This document shows positions 10,143 to 20,140 of a stretch of DNA of 64,000 nt, in pieces (position 1 is the stretch's first letter; each line of letters starts with the position of its first letter). The position numbers were made by a program, and so were the translations under genes. Under the pieces are notes generated by a model, which was given only the letters and a program-made list of their open reading frames with translations, was not told the DNA's origin and ran no database searches. This DNA comes from Marinobacter sp. ELB17 (GTDB lineage Bacteria; Pseudomonadota; Gammaproteobacteria; Pseudomonadales; Oleiphilaceae), in NCBI RefSeq assembly GCF_000169375.1, contig NZ_AAXY01000015.1:26438-90437 (forward strand), given 5' to 3'.

Positions 10143-10948
10143 TCTTGCGCCGTTAGCGCCGCTTCGGCAGCCGGTGGTTCGCCGTGAAGCAATCGGTAAA
10201 GGTCTTCAAACTGCTGGGTTAGCGGGTGTCGCGGTGCCATATGAATCAGCGGTTGGTGACACTGGTGAGACTCTTTCATTTTCACCGAGCTAGACAAGCG
10301 CACCGACAGTACCGGCAAACCTTCCTGCTCCAATTCAGCCAACAGCTTGGCCGGCAGACTGGCGCGGGCCTGGAACTGATTGGCAACAATACCTTCAATA
10401 CTCAGCTCCGGGTTGTGGTCCTCCTGCAGCTCTCGAATTTCGTGAATGATGCTGTAAAGCGCTTGGCGCGCGAAGTCATCGCAATCAAACGGGATCAGGC
10501 AGCGCTGAGCACCAATCAATGCCGAGCGGGTGTAAAAATTCAGCGCCGGCGCAGTATCGATGTAAATGTCGTCGAAATGTTGATCCAGCTTTTTCAGGGC
10601 TTCACGCAGTTTGTAGATTTTGTGCTTGGCTTCAAGTTTGCGCTCCAGAAACTCCAACTCCGGGCTTGAAGGCAACACCCACAGGTTCTCAAAAGGCGTT
10701 GTGTGCACAAACGACTCTTCCGGGCGCCGGTTGAACACCGTGAACGTCAAGGTCTGCTCAAGTAAATCAGCCGCGTTGTTATCGAGTTCGGTGGCAGGCC
10801 GACCCATCAGGTAATGGGTTGAATTACCCTGCGGGTCCAGATCAACCACTAAAGTGCGCTTGCCGCGAGCCGCACTGATTGCGGCCAGGTTGCAGGCAAT
10901 ACTGGACTTGCCGACACCGCCTTTCTGATTGAATACCACCCGTCTCAT
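10139..10948 (-). CDS. ParA family ATPase (orphan, no parB nearby)
   Basis: The 269-aa ATPase has a deviant Walker A near the start (NQKGGVGKSS, with the signature lysine), followed by VVDLDPQGNSTHYL (switch/Walker A') and a Walker B-like IYIDTAPAL. It belongs to the ParA/Soj branch that positions DNA or protein cargo. There is no parB or parS-like site next to it, so this is unlikely to be the chromosomal partition ATPase; the cargo is unknown. It is coupled to yqcC by a 4-bp overlap and lies downstream of hda on the same strand. Confidence 0.88.
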   Translation of the reverse strand: MRRVVFNQKGGVGKSSIACNLAAISAARGKRTLVVDLDPQGNSTHYLMGRPATELDNNAADLLEQTLTFTVFNRRPEESFVHTTPFENLWVLPSSPELEFLERKLEAKHKIYKLREALKKLDQHFDDIYIDTAPALNFYTRSALIGAQRCLIPFDCDDFARQALYSIIHEIRELQEDHNPELSIEGIVANQFQARASLPAKLLAELEQEGLPVLSVRLSSSVKMKESHQCHQPLIHMAPRHPLTQQFEDLYRLLHGEPPAAEAALTAQE

Positions 10949-10996
10949 CGCTCGTCTCCTTACTTGTGTATTGGCGTTCGCTCATAGCGGCCGCAG

Positions 10997-11713
10997 TTAC
11001 CAGTTCATTACGGTTTTCACAAACGGAATGGTCAGCCGGCGCTGGGCTTGCAACGAATTTTCGTCCAGCGAGTCCAGAATGGCCAGCAGCTCACCCAGGC
11101 GTCGCGGTGCGCGGCGCAGAATAAATCCGGCAACGTCGTCAGCCATCACCAGACCTCGCTGCTCTACGCGGGCCATCAGAATACGCTTGCGATCTGAATC
11201 GCGGTAAATACCCAGCTGCAGAGTCAAACCGTGGCTAAGACGGGAAGACAAGTCGGGCAAAATAAACGGTAAAGACGCGGGCACGTCCGACAAGCTCACA
11301 ACGAGCTGGTGGCCGGCATCCAGCATGCGGTTGTAAAGATGAAAAACGGCCTCTTCCCAGCCGGTCTGACCAACGACGCTGTCCAGATCGTCCAGGCACA
11401 CCAGGTTAAATTGCTCAAGCCCGGTCAGCGCATCTGGTCCAAACGGCCCCAGCTCGGTAATGCTGATACAAACCGCCGATAACGACTGGCTTTCAGCGTA
11501 GTGGCACAGGGCCTGTAACAGGTGGCTTTTGCCGGTATCGGAATCGCCACACAACACCACCACTGGCACCGTCACCGGAGGCTGACAAGCCTGTTGCAAA
11601 CGCTCGGCCACAGCCGCATTGCGCTCGCCGTGGAAGTTGTCGAAGCGGGCATCGTCACGCAATTTAACACCCAGAATTAACTGTGAACTTGTCACGACAA
11701 CCTGGCCCTCCAT
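10997..11713 (-). CDS. hda: DnaA regulatory inactivator Hda
   Basis: This AAA+ DnaA homologue promotes hydrolysis of DnaA-ATP when bound to the sliding clamp. Visible are an N-terminal clamp-binding-like QLILGV, Walker A GDSDTGKSHLLQAL and Walker B LVCLDDLD; no DnaA DNA-binding domain is present. The ATG at 11713 (238 aa) has GGAG about 10 bases upstream and is preferred over a TTG five codons earlier. The start lies inside the upstream CDP-alcohol phosphatidyltransferase gene, a 22-bp overlap suggesting coupled translation. Confidence 0.94.
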   Translation of the reverse strand: MEGQVVVTSSQLILGVKLRDDARFDNFHGERNAAVAERLQQACQPPVTVPVVVLCGDSDTGKSHLLQALCHYAESQSLSAVCISITELGPFGPDALTGLEQFNLVCLDDLDSVVGQTGWEEAVFHLYNRMLDAGHQLVVSLSDVPASLPFILPDLSSRLSHGLTLQLGIYRDSDRKRILMARVEQRGLVMADDVAGFILRRAPRRLGELLAILDSLDENSLQAQRRLTIPFVKTVMNW

Positions 11714-12252
11714 GCCCGTAAGCTCCAAGCGAGCAGATAGTGCGCACCGCTAAGCACTGTGAATACAGCAACCACCCAAACGAGCGCCGAGTTTATCCAT
11801 GGCGGCACCATGGTGATGACCTGCAATAGCATTGCCACCAGCACTGCAAAAATCTGAATCGCGGTGTTGAATTTGCCCAACAGGCTCGGAGCCATTTCGA
11901 ATCTGCCGATTCCATAGTGAAATATCAGTGCGCCACAAACAATTAACAGATCGCGCCCCAGCACCAGCAAAAACAGCCACAAAGGAAATACTCCGCCCAG
12001 TGCCAACATCAGATAGGCGGTAATGAGCAAAGTTTTGTCCGCTAGCGGATCGACGATGGCGCCAAAGCGGGAGCGCCAGTCAAAGCGGCGGGCCAGATAC
12101 CCGTCTACGCCATCAGTCACCGCTGCCAAAGTAAAAATAATCAATGCCATGGGATAACTGCCTGCGTGCAACTCCATAGCAAACGGAACAATCAACGCAA
12201 TACGCAGAAAGGTCAGGGCATTCGGAATCCAGCGCCAATGATGCAAGCTCAA
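11692..12252 (-). CDS. CDP-alcohol phosphatidyltransferase (PgsA-like)
   Basis: The 186-aa inner-membrane enzyme has the diagnostic CDP-alcohol motif DGYLARR...G...D...D at about residues 50-72. It carries about five or six hydrophobic segments and a cationic start typical of PgsA-like phosphatidylglycerophosphate or cardiolipin synthases. The exact lipid product cannot be read from the sequence. Lying between a DUF2066 gene and hda is a frequently seen gammaproteobacterial arrangement; the gene overlaps hda by 22 bp. Confidence 0.92.
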   Translation of the reverse strand: MSLHHWRWIPNALTFLRIALIVPFAMELHAGSYPMALIIFTLAAVTDGVDGYLARRFDWRSRFGAIVDPLADKTLLITAYLMLALGGVFPLWLFLLVLGRDLLIVCGALIFHYGIGRFEMAPSLLGKFNTAIQIFAVLVAMLLQVITMVPPWINSALVWVVAVFTVLSGAHYLLAWSLRAWRARLS

Positions 12253-12273
12253 AGCGCCCTCCTCACATCGACC

Positions 12274-13464
12274 TTAACGCACCACCGCCGGGACCGGTGA
12301 AGGCTGCCAGCGATAGATCAGAACCGGATACAGCGCCTGCAGAGCCTGTTCCTCAGACGGTCCGGCCGCTGCTGGCTGCGACACCAAGCGGGAATCCAGC
12401 GTGATGTGGTCACGCAGCTGATCCAACTCACCAGAAAATGTCAGGCGCATGGTCAGCTCACTGCCCTTCACTTCAACAGGTACCACATTTTCAACAGCAT
12501 TAATCTGCGCCAAGGCTCGGGTTACTTTGGCGTAGTCAGCCAATTTAGTCACGCCCTGCAGTACTAAATCCACCGTAGGTTGTTTACCAGCCTCGCCTCC
12601 GCTTGCCGCGTAACGGCTAACATAAAGTTCGGTCCAGCGATCGATGAGGGCTTGCGCCAGGGCCGCCGGCGAGTCTGCGTTCACCGCCTGTTCGCCAGGG
12701 CTATAAGAACTGAAGCCGTCCATCACCCAGCCCGCGCGCCACTGATCACCGCTACGACTAACCCGCACCAGCGCCAACACATCACGACCAACATCATTGG
12801 AAGCGCTGCGTACACGGCTAACAAACTGGCCCCAGATATCCGACAGCAACTCGCGATTACCTGCCGCCCCCGCAACCGGTAACACCAGCGGCAAGCCGCG
12901 AACCCGCGATGCGTTTTCAAGACCGGAGCGGATATCGGCGCTGGCACCATCAAGAGGGCCGGTATCGGTAATCAATGCCCTCACACCATTTTCTTCAAGC
13001 GCAACCCAGGCCAATGTCAGTGGCCGGTTGGCACCCCACACCGGCGCCTGAATTGAGGCCAGCGCCTGGGTGACTGCTACCGCGCCAAAGCTCATCTGTA
13101 CCCGGCTTTCAGCCCCTGCATTTAAAACCTGGTAAGACGCCAGCATGGACTCGGCCGTGCCAAGCACACCATCGACACCTTCGCGCTCTAATACTCCACG
13201 GCTGCCGGCAACACGCACCAGCACCTCACGCAACCCTGCGTCATAAGACGCCGATAACGCCTCTGGCCCGGTGCCTTGCAGAGCCACGTTGGCAGAATAC
13301 AGATTGTTGACAGTTACTGCCTGAGCCTGAGCCGCCAGCAGCAACATCGCCGCCAATACCCAGCGCACAGCGGACTGCCTGACACGGGCCAGGGCGCTGA
13401 CTACGAGACGGCAGCAAGACTCGGACAATAACTTGAATTCGATGGATCTTTGAAAGTCAGGCAT
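12274..13464 (-). CDS. DUF2066 domain-containing exported protein
   Basis: The protein has an export signal (hydrophobic WVLAAMLLLAAQAQA, cleavage probably after AQA), then a domain matching DUF2066 (YDAGLREVLVRVAGSRG near its start). Function is unknown. The start is unclear: the frame runs up to 13632, with ATGs at 13533, 13512 and 13464. The 13464 choice still leaves a long charged n-region of about 35 residues, and GTG codons nearer the signal peptide are possible. The region between 13441 and 13512 is a 24-bp triple repeat, so the extra N-terminal residues may be noncoding leader. Confidence 0.82.
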   Translation of the reverse strand: MPDFQRSIEFKLLSESCCRLVVSALARVRQSAVRWVLAAMLLLAAQAQAVTVNNLYSANVALQGTGPEALSASYDAGLREVLVRVAGSRGVLEREGVDGVLGTAESMLASYQVLNAGAESRVQMSFGAVAVTQALASIQAPVWGANRPLTLAWVALEENGVRALITDTGPLDGASADIRSGLENASRVRGLPLVLPVAGAAGNRELLSDIWGQFVSRVRSASNDVGRDVLALVRVSRSGDQWRAGWVMDGFSSYSPGEQAVNADSPAALAQALIDRWTELYVSRYAASGGEAGKQPTVDLVLQGVTKLADYAKVTRALAQINAVENVVPVEVKGSELTMRLTFSGELDQLRDHITLDSRLVSQPAAAGPSEEQALQALYPVLIYRWQPSPVPAVVR

Positions 13465-13512
13465 ATAGATTTTTGGAAATTCAGGCCTGTAGCTCTTTTG
13501 AAATGCACGCAT
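13441..13512. repeat. Imperfect 24-bp tandem repeat, three units
   Basis: Units 13441-13464, 13465-13488 and 13489-13512 align without gaps, with about 15 of 24 bases identical pairwise. Read on the minus strand they give three 8-residue units, MRAFQKSY, RPEFPKIY and MPDFQRSI. The repeat overlaps the uncertain 5' end of the DUF2066 gene and lies about 170 bp from purM in the divergent direction. Confidence 0.6.
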
Positions 13513-13684
13513 GTAAAAACCCGGCAATTGCATGGATGACGGACAGGATACACCAAGCCCCCGGGCCTGAGTAGCGCTGCGCCCCAGCAGCTTTGAGGCG
13601 GAATCGTGGCAATTACGGTTGGTACCATTCACTGCACCTGCTAAAATCCGCGCCTTGACCCACTGGCCAACGGTTTACACCTCC

Positions 13685-14749
13685 ATGAGCGAACACAAGC
13701 CCTCTTTGACTTACCGCGACGCAGGCGTTGATATTGACGCCGGCAATGAACTCGTCAACCGCATTAAAGCGACAGCGGCACGCACCCGTCGCCCGGAAGT
13801 GCTGGGCGGCCTGGGTGGGTTTGGTGCCATGGTTGCCATTCCTGCTGGCTATAAAGAGCCTGTACTGGTGTCTGGCACCGACGGCGTAGGCACAAAATTG
13901 CGCCTGGCCATGCAGTTACAAAAACACGACACCATCGGCATCGACCTGGTCGCCATGTGCGTCAACGACCTGATTGTGGGTGGCGCCGAGCCCCTGTTCT
14001 TTCTGGACTATTACGCCACCGGCAAACTGAATGTAGACGTTGCTGCCAGCGTGGTTGAAGGCATTGGCGAAGGCTGTGAGCTGGCCGGATGCGCGCTGGT
14101 GGGTGGTGAAACTGCCGAGATGCCGGGCATGTACGAAGGTGACGACTACGATCTTGCCGGGTTCTGCGTTGGCATAGCCGAGCGCGCTGATATTATTGAC
14201 GGCAGCCGCGTGCGCCCGGGTGATGCCCTGCTGGCAATGGGCTCTTCCGGCCCCCACTCCAACGGCTATTCGCTGATCCGCAAAATTTTGGAAGTCAGCA
14301 ACGCCGATCTGAACCAGCCAATAGGCGATACCACCTTGGCCGAGGCCCTGATGGCCCCGACACGCATCTATGTCAAAAACCTGCTAAAGCTGATTCGCGA
14401 CATAGACGTACGTGCTCTGTCACACATTACCGGCGGTGGCCTGCCCGAGAACATACCCCGCGTATTGCCCAAGGGCACCGTGGCCGCAATTGATACCGCC
14501 AGCTGGCAGCTACCGCCGGTGTTTCAATGGCTAAAAGACGCCGGCGGCGTGGCCACTGAAGAAATGTACCGCACGTTTAACTGCGGCATTGGCATGGTGC
14601 TCTGCGTTCCACAAGACCAACTGTCGCTGACACTGGATACACTCAATGCCATGGGCGAAAAGGCATGGCATCTTGGTACGATTGAAGCCGGCGCGGATCG
14701 CCAGGCCAACAGCGCTGTACGCTACCAACCGGGACTGCTGGCGATATGA
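13685..14749 (+). CDS. purM: Phosphoribosylformylglycinamidine cyclo-ligase
   Basis: The 354-aa AIR synthetase makes aminoimidazole ribotide from FGAM and ATP (purine synthesis step 5). Motifs include [25 protein letters not shown], the [13 protein letters not shown] signature and [13 protein letters not shown]. The ATG at 13685 fits the family N terminus; the frame extends 22 codons upstream but those residues are not PurM-like. It overlaps purN by 4 bp (ATGA) and is divergent from DUF2066/hda, an order widely conserved in gammaproteobacteria. Confidence 0.97.
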   Translation: MSEHKPSLTYRDAGVDIDAGNELVNRIKATAARTRRPEVLGGLGGFGAMVAIPAGYKEPVLVSGTDGVGTKLRLAMQLQKHDTIGIDLVAMCVNDLIVGGAEPLFFLDYYATGKLNVDVAASVVEGIGEGCELAGCALVGGETAEMPGMYEGDDYDLAGFCVGIAERADIIDGSRVRPGDALLAMGSSGPHSNGYSLIRKILEVSNADLNQPIGDTTLAEALMAPTRIYVKNLLKLIRDIDVRALSHITGGGLPENIPRVLPKGTVAAIDTASWQLPPVFQWLKDAGGVATEEMYRTFNCGIGMVLCVPQDQLSLTLDTLNAMGEKAWHLGTIEAGADRQANSAVRYQPGLLAI

Positions 14750-15408
14750 AAGCGGATCCGTCACCGCGCCCCAAGATTCTGATTCTGGTGTCAGGCGAGG
14801 GCAGCAACCTGCAGGCGCTGATTGAAGCCAGCCGTGAGCGCGACTACCCCGCCGACATCGTGGCGGTTGGCAGTAATCAGGCCAAGGCGCCAGCACTGGC
14901 GAAGGCGGCCCATGCGAACATTCCGACCTTTGTGATTGAACACGGTCGCTATGGCAGTCGCGATGAATTCGACGGCGCTCTGATGCAGGAAATCCGCCGC
15001 CACAACCCGGACCTGATTGTGCTGGCCGGTTTCATGCGCATCCTGACCGAGGGTTTTGTCCGCGCGCTCCGCGGCCAACTACTGAACATTCACCCCTCGC
15101 TGCTGCCAAAATACACTGGCCTGAATACCCACCAGCGCGCACTGGACGCCGGTGACAAAGTGCACGGTGTATCTGTGCACTTTGTCACCGAAGAACTGGA
15201 TGGCGGGCCGATTGTTGCCCAGGCCCAGATTGCAGTGGGCCCGGACGATAGCGCTGAAACCCTGGCGCAGAAGGTGCAGGCTCAGGAGCATGTGCTTTAT
15301 CCGATTGTGGTGCGTTGGTGCTGTGAAGGCCGCGTGCAACTGGGGGCTGAACGGGTTTTGTTTGATGGCCAGGCGCTTCGCCAGCCAGTGGTATTGCCGG
15401 CAAACTAA
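14746..15408 (+). CDS. purN: Phosphoribosylglycinamide formyltransferase
   Basis: The 220-aa GAR transformylase transfers formyl from 10-formyl-THF to GAR (purine step 3). The catalytic Asn and His are in [10 protein letters not shown], and the Asp in [13 protein letters not shown]; the N-terminal [14 protein letters not shown] binds phosphate. Length is close to E. coli PurN (212 aa). It is coupled to purM by an ATGA overlap. Confidence 0.97.
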   Translation: MKADPSPRPKILILVSGEGSNLQALIEASRERDYPADIVAVGSNQAKAPALAKAAHANIPTFVIEHGRYGSRDEFDGALMQEIRRHNPDLIVLAGFMRILTEGFVRALRGQLLNIHPSLLPKYTGLNTHQRALDAGDKVHGVSVHFVTEELDGGPIVAQAQIAVGPDDSAETLAQKVQAQEHVLYPIVVRWCCEGRVQLGAERVLFDGQALRQPVVLPAN

Positions 15409-15439
15409 TCGCCCGAACGCTGTGCTTGAGGAGGCTGTC

Positions 15440-16210
15440 ATGCAGAAAAAATCCCTGGTTGGATCCGCTTTTCCGGGTTTACCCCTGCGGCTCAGCTTGG
15501 CCTTGCGGTTGTGCCTGATTGTCTTTATTACACCTGTGCTGGCTGAAGTGGGTGGCGAGCCTTCAGACACGCCCAGATTAGCGCCTTTCGAAGCCTCTTT
15601 TTCTGCCTCTATCGAGCAGGGCATTACCTTGAGCGGCAGCGCAAGGCGCATTCTTAGTGACCAGAATAACGGCGTTTGGCTTTATCGCACCTCGGTAAAA
15701 TCGTTTGTAGCCGATATTGAAGAATCGGTGGTTCTGAAATGGCAGGACGGTCAGGTCATTCCTTTGCGCTATCGCTATAAGCTCTCAGGTTTGCTGATTC
15801 GCGACCGCGAAGAAAACATCGATTTTGATTGGAAGCAAAATCTTGCGACCGGCCGCTATAAAGATAAAGCATTCGAAGTCGCCCTCAGCCCCGGCCTGCT
15901 GGACCCACTGGGCTACCAACTGCAGTTGCACCAAGACATCAAGGCCGGTAAACGGGAAATGGAGTACCGTTATGTGCGCCACGGCCGAGTGGACAAGGAA
16001 CGGTTTGCAGTCATTAACGAGGGGTTGATTGAAACACCCCAAGGCGAGATGAACGCTCTGACAGTGGAAAAACTGCGTGGCGAAGGCGCCAAGCGGGAGA
16101 CACTGATGTGGTTCGCCCCGAAATTCGACCACATGCTGGTGCAATTGCTGCAAACCGAGCCTGATGGCAGCCGCTACGAGCTCAACCTGAAAAGCATAAA
16201 AAAGCTCTAA
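15440..16210 (+). CDS. DUF3108 domain-containing exported protein
   Basis: The 256-aa protein starts at an ATG preceded by GAGGAGG. The N terminus is a signal peptide (hydrophobic LALRLCLIVFITPVLAE). The body matches DUF3108: beta-rich, with residues such as LRYRYKLSG, LDPLGYQLQLHQDI and a C-terminal LKSIKKL. The family is periplasmic and of unknown function. It follows purN by 31 bp on the same strand and is probably co-transcribed, which is a common arrangement in Pseudomonas-like genomes. Confidence 0.87.
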   Translation: MQKKSLVGSAFPGLPLRLSLALRLCLIVFITPVLAEVGGEPSDTPRLAPFEASFSASIEQGITLSGSARRILSDQNNGVWLYRTSVKSFVADIEESVVLKWQDGQVIPLRYRYKLSGLLIRDREENIDFDWKQNLATGRYKDKAFEVALSPGLLDPLGYQLQLHQDIKAGKREMEYRYVRHGRVDKERFAVINEGLIETPQGEMNALTVEKLRGEGAKRETLMWFAPKFDHMLVQLLQTEPDGSRYELNLKSIKKL

Positions 16211-16231
16211 TCTGCGCCTGGACTGCGGGCA

Positions 16232-17509
16232 TCAGTCCGCAGTTTCAGCCTCAACCCAAACGGCTTTAACTTCTTCAGCAATAATTCTCAGCCCTTCGGC
16301 AACCCGCTCATCGTTCTGCGAATAGGTCACCCGCAGGCACTCGTCACGGTGATTCCAGCCATCCTCGGGCAGCCCCGGGAAAAAGTAATGGCCAGACACC
16401 ACCAGCACACCGCGAAGCTTCAAGCGCTGATACAGTTCCAGGCTGGTAATCGGTAAATCCGGAAACCACAGCCACAGGAACATCGCGCCCTCGGGTTTAT
16501 GGATATACCAGCGGCAAGACGCGTCTTCCATGGCGCCGGTGAACGCTGCCACGGCGCGCTGCATTTTGGCCTTGTAGAACGGGCATACCAGGTCACGGCT
16601 TAGGGTCAAGATCTCCCCCGAGCGCACCAGCGGCTCCGCCAGCATGGCACCAAAGCTCCCGGTGGACAGATTCATAATCGCATTAATGCTCGCCAGCGCC
16701 TTGATGGTAGGCGCCGCAGCAATCACAATGCCGGTGCGGGCCGCAGGCAACCCTAATTTGGACAGGCTCAAGCACAGAATGATCTGCTCGTTCCAGGTCG
16801 GTTTGGCTTCGGTAAACAACAGGTTGGGAAACGGTGTGCCGTAGGCGCCATCCACAATGAGAGGGATATTTTGGCGCCGCGCCAGGGTTTCCAATTGCGC
16901 CAGTTCGTCGTCGGTGATCACATTGCCGGTGGGATTGGTTGGTCTGGACACACAAATAGCGCCGGTTTCGCCGGTCACCTCTACCGCGTCAAAGTCGATT
17001 CGGTATTTGAACTCGTGGGCATCAGTGAAGGAAATGTCAGGCTGCACCGCGTGAAACAGATCCGCGTCTATGCCTGCGTCGGCGTAACCGATGTACTCTG
17101 GTGCCAGCGGCAACAGAATGTGTTTGTGCACGCCATCGCCGTAGTCACCACCGAACATATTGAACAGCATAAAGAATGCTGCCTGGCTGCCGTTAGTGAG
17201 CGCAATGTTCTCGCTGGTCAGATCCCAGCCGTACTCACGTCTCAACAATTCCGCCAACGCGGCAATAAACTGCTTTTCGCCCTGAGGGGGATCATAAACG
17301 CCCACCAGGCGACGCATATCGGCGTCGCTCTGGCTGATCTGAACAAGAATCTCCCGAACCCGCTGCTGTATCTCAGGAATATGGCCGGGGTTGCCGCCGC
17401 CCATCATGATCAGGTCATCACCCGAGGCCATGGCATTACCTAGATCGTCCATCAACGAGGTAATACCGGCATCCGCCGTAAATTTCTGGCCAAACGCAGA
17501 GAGTTTCAT
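16232..17509 (-). CDS. avtA: Valine--pyruvate aminotransferase
   Basis: The 425-aa fold-type I PLP enzyme (transaminase C / AvtA) transfers an amino group between valine and pyruvate, adding an alanine route. The start (MKLSAFGQKFTADAGI) and MMGGGNPGHIP are characteristic of AvtA. The PLP lysine is in SLSKLGLPAARTG, and the substrate-site Asn and Tyr/Asp are in RPTNPTGN and VDGAYG. It is convergent with the DUF3108 gene, and its stop lies 22 bp away. Confidence 0.94.
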   Translation of the reverse strand: MKLSAFGQKFTADAGITSLMDDLGNAMASGDDLIMMGGGNPGHIPEIQQRVREILVQISQSDADMRRLVGVYDPPQGEKQFIAALAELLRREYGWDLTSENIALTNGSQAAFFMLFNMFGGDYGDGVHKHILLPLAPEYIGYADAGIDADLFHAVQPDISFTDAHEFKYRIDFDAVEVTGETGAICVSRPTNPTGNVITDDELAQLETLARRQNIPLIVDGAYGTPFPNLLFTEAKPTWNEQIILCLSLSKLGLPAARTGIVIAAAPTIKALASINAIMNLSTGSFGAMLAEPLVRSGEILTLSRDLVCPFYKAKMQRAVAAFTGAMEDASCRWYIHKPEGAMFLWLWFPDLPITSLELYQRLKLRGVLVVSGHYFFPGLPEDGWNHRDECLRVTYSQNDERVAEGLRIIAEEVKAVWVEAETAD

Positions 17510-17578
17510 CAGATCCCGTCCGTTAATTGAACAGCGTTGGTTGAGCGGTTTTATTCAGTCAAGGTTATTCAGTCAATG

Positions 17579-18178
17579 TTAATCGGACAGCGAAATGCCC
17601 AGATTACTAACGCCATCGTTTTCCGCCTGCTGCCGCAGGGTATCGATAAATTCTTGCCGCGGAACGCGCTGACGCTTTAATTCCAGCACCAAGTCGCGCT
17701 GAAACAACTTGTCCTCTTTCATCAAGGAATGCTGATCCAGCAGGCGCACCAGTTCGTCTTCGCTTAGTTCTTCGGCCTCTGAAACCTCAACAAAGCTCAT
17801 CACTGTTGCCGTGGCAAGCTGTGAAGCTTCTGTCGCCCTATGCTTGCCAGGGTTCAACCTGTTCAACAGCGCCTGCTCCAGCAACTGGCAGAAGTCATAT
17901 GCGGGGTAGACGCCGTAGGCGTCGTAGTCCTCAACGTCTGGCGACAGCGCTTCTAGCTTGCGCAGCCACTGGGGAATGGCAGTCTCGATGGCATCTGGCT
18001 TTAACAGATTCCAACCCGCATCCAGAATCTGGCGCATTTTGGCGCCGGTTTTCAGTTCCATAGCGTCCGCAAACAGGGCGTAATTGGGAAACGCCCGCTC
18101 GGCGAGCGATAGCAAAAAAGCGCATTCGCGCCAGCCCTGTAGCTGCTGTACTGCTTTCAAAAACTGATTGGCGTTCAT
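17579..18178 (-). CDS. yjaG: YjaG family protein (DUF416)
   Basis: The 199-aa protein matches the DUF416/YjaG family (E. coli 196 aa). Landmarks are [21 protein letters not shown] near the N terminus and [18 protein letters not shown] near the C terminus. It is helical, cytoplasmic and of unknown function. The ATG overlaps the dcd stop by 4 bp, suggesting coupled expression. Confidence 0.88.
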   Translation of the reverse strand: MNANQFLKAVQQLQGWRECAFLLSLAERAFPNYALFADAMELKTGAKMRQILDAGWNLLKPDAIETAIPQWLRKLEALSPDVEDYDAYGVYPAYDFCQLLEQALLNRLNPGKHRATEASQLATATVMSFVEVSEAEELSEDELVRLLDQHSLMKEDKLFQRDLVLELKRQRVPRQEFIDTLRQQAENDGVSNLGISLSD

Positions 18179-18741
18179 GTGCGCGGCAGCGTTACGCCGG
18201 TTTGGCCCAAGTACTTGCCGCCCCGGTCTTTGTAGCTGGTTTCACACACTTCGTCAGCCTCGAAAAACAGCATCTGCGCCACGCCTTCGTTGGCGTAAAT
18301 TTTTGCCGGTAAGTTGGTGGTGTTGGAAAACTCCAATGTCACCTGGCCTTCCCACTCTGGCTCAAGCGGAGTGACGTTGACAATAATGCCGCAACGGGCA
18401 TAAGTGGACTTGCCCAGGCAGATGGTCAGCACATTGCGGGGAATGCGAAAATATTCCACAGTACGCGCCAGCGCAAACGAGTTGGGCGGGATGATACAAA
18501 CGTCGCTGGTGATGTTAACAAAGCTGTTTTCGTCAAAATTCTTTGGGTCTACCGTGGCGGAATGCACGTTGGTGAAGATTTTGAACTCGTTGCTGCACCG
18601 CACGTCGTAGCCATAACTGGAGGTACCGTAGGAAATTACCCGGCCCTTTTCCGATTCACGCACCTGGCCGGGCTCGAAGGGCTCAATCATGCTGTGTTGC
18701 TGCGCCATGCGGCGAATCCACTTGTCGGGTTTAATGCTCAT
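18175..18741 (-). CDS. dcd: dCTP deaminase
   Basis: The 188-aa enzyme deaminates dCTP to dUTP for dTMP synthesis. The family core [38 protein letters not shown] and a C-terminal [13 protein letters not shown] are all present. Length is close to E. coli Dcd (193 aa). It is encoded directly downstream of apbC, as in many gammaproteobacteria. Confidence 0.96.
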   Translation of the reverse strand: MSIKPDKWIRRMAQQHSMIEPFEPGQVRESEKGRVISYGTSSYGYDVRCSNEFKIFTNVHSATVDPKNFDENSFVNITSDVCIIPPNSFALARTVEYFRIPRNVLTICLGKSTYARCGIIVNVTPLEPEWEGQVTLEFSNTTNLPAKIYANEGVAQMLFFEADEVCETSYKDRGGKYLGQTGVTLPRT

Positions 18742-18797
18742 GCTGGTTTCTCATATCCCGGAGTTATAAAGGGCGACAGTTTAACTGTTGGCCGGTT

Positions 18798-19910
18798 TTA
18801 GTGCGAATTCCAATGGCCGGTGACCGACACGCTGGGAATAGCGCCGCTTAAGTGGAGTTCACGCTTTGACAACTCCGCCCCCACACGGCGGGCAATGTCC
18901 AGATAGCGCCGCGCCACTTCCGAATCCGGCTCTGCGGCCACTGTGGGCTTGCCACCATCGGTTTGCTCGCGCACGGTTTTGTGCAGTGGCAACTGGCCCA
19001 ACAATACGGTGTCGTAGTCATCGGCAATACGCGCTCCGCCATCGGCGCCAAACAACGCTTCTTTATGACCGCAGTTACTGCAGATGTGCACGCTCATATT
19101 TTCCACCACACCCAACACCGGTATTTCCATTTTGCGGAACATTTCAATACCGCGCTGGGCGTCCATCACGGCAATATTCTGCGGCGTAGTGACAATCACC
19201 GCGCCGGTTACCGGTACTTTTTGCGCCAGCGTCAGCTGGATATCACCGGTGCCCGGCGGCATATCCACGATTAGATAGTCCAATTCGCCCCACAGAGTCT
19301 GCTGCAGCAGCTGCATAAGAACACCTGTGACTACTGGGCCACGCCAGATCATTGGGGTTTTGTCGTTAGCCAGATACGCCATGGAATTCGTTTTCAAACC
19401 GTGGGCTTCAATTGGAATAAAGTACTTTTGCTCCTGCACCCCCGGCTTTTGGCCATCCGGCACGCCCAGCATTATGCCTACGCTGGGGCCGTAAATATCG
19501 CCATCCAGCACGCCCACCCGGGCGCCTTCGTGCTGCAGCGCCAGAGCCAGATTCACCGCAGTGGTGGACTTGCCCACGCCGCCTTTACCGGAAGCCACAG
19601 CAATAATGTTTTTAACCCCGGGAATCAATGGCAATTCTTTCTGGGCTTTGTAGGCGTGGATTTTTTGGGCCACGTGAATGTCCGAGCTTTCCACACCTTC
19701 AACCGATTCCAGCGCATTCCCCACCAGCTGCTTCAAAGCCCCGGCAATGCCTTTGGACGGATAGGGCAACTCCACCATCAAGGTCACTTTGCCGCGCTTG
19801 TCCACGTCCAGCTTTTTTACCGCATCCAACTCGTACAAGTCTTTTTCAAGGTATGGATCGCGGTATTCGCGAATGGCTGCCTCCAGGGCCTGGCGGGGAA
19901 TCGTGGTCAT
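18798..19910 (-). CDS. apbC: Iron-sulfur cluster carrier protein ApbC (Mrp)
   Basis: The 370-aa Mrp/NBP35-type P-loop protein binds and transfers 4Fe-4S clusters. An N-terminal MIP18/DUF59-like domain (about 1-90) is followed by Walker A ASGKGGVGKST, a Walker B-like YLIVDMPPGTGD and the cluster-bridging CSNCGHKE. The ATG at 19910 gives the family N terminus; the frame extends 24 codons upstream without family similarity. It is divergent from metG, which is also the E. coli arrangement. Confidence 0.95.
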   Translation of the reverse strand: MTTIPRQALEAAIREYRDPYLEKDLYELDAVKKLDVDKRGKVTLMVELPYPSKGIAGALKQLVGNALESVEGVESSDIHVAQKIHAYKAQKELPLIPGVKNIIAVASGKGGVGKSTTAVNLALALQHEGARVGVLDGDIYGPSVGIMLGVPDGQKPGVQEQKYFIPIEAHGLKTNSMAYLANDKTPMIWRGPVVTGVLMQLLQQTLWGELDYLIVDMPPGTGDIQLTLAQKVPVTGAVIVTTPQNIAVMDAQRGIEMFRKMEIPVLGVVENMSVHICSNCGHKEALFGADGGARIADDYDTVLLGQLPLHKTVREQTDGGKPTVAAEPDSEVARRYLDIARRVGAELSKRELHLSGAIPSVSVTGHWNSH

Positions 19911-20140
19911 AACATCACTCCGGGAGAGTTTAGGGACAGCACAGAAAGAGTTCAGAAAGAGTTCAGGCCGATAATGCGGCACTTAAACGGGGTTTCGGAT
20001 GAAAAAATTCTGCGTGGAAGGTATCATTTGTGCCCAATTCTGGCCATACAGGATACCCGCGTTCCGTGCGCAAATCCGCGCGGGGGTGTTTTGTCGATTC
20101 GCGGCCCACATTCAATTCCAGCAAAGGTTCAAGCTCAACC

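Noticed and set aside
13653..13684. TTGACC as a possible purM -35 box
   Set aside because: No acceptable -10 hexamer lies at 16-18 bp, and no PurR-type palindrome is visible.
15152..15439. Upstream extension of the DUF3108 frame
   Set aside because: It overlaps purN in another frame; the ATG at 15440 has a strong GAGGAGG and begins a proper signal peptide.
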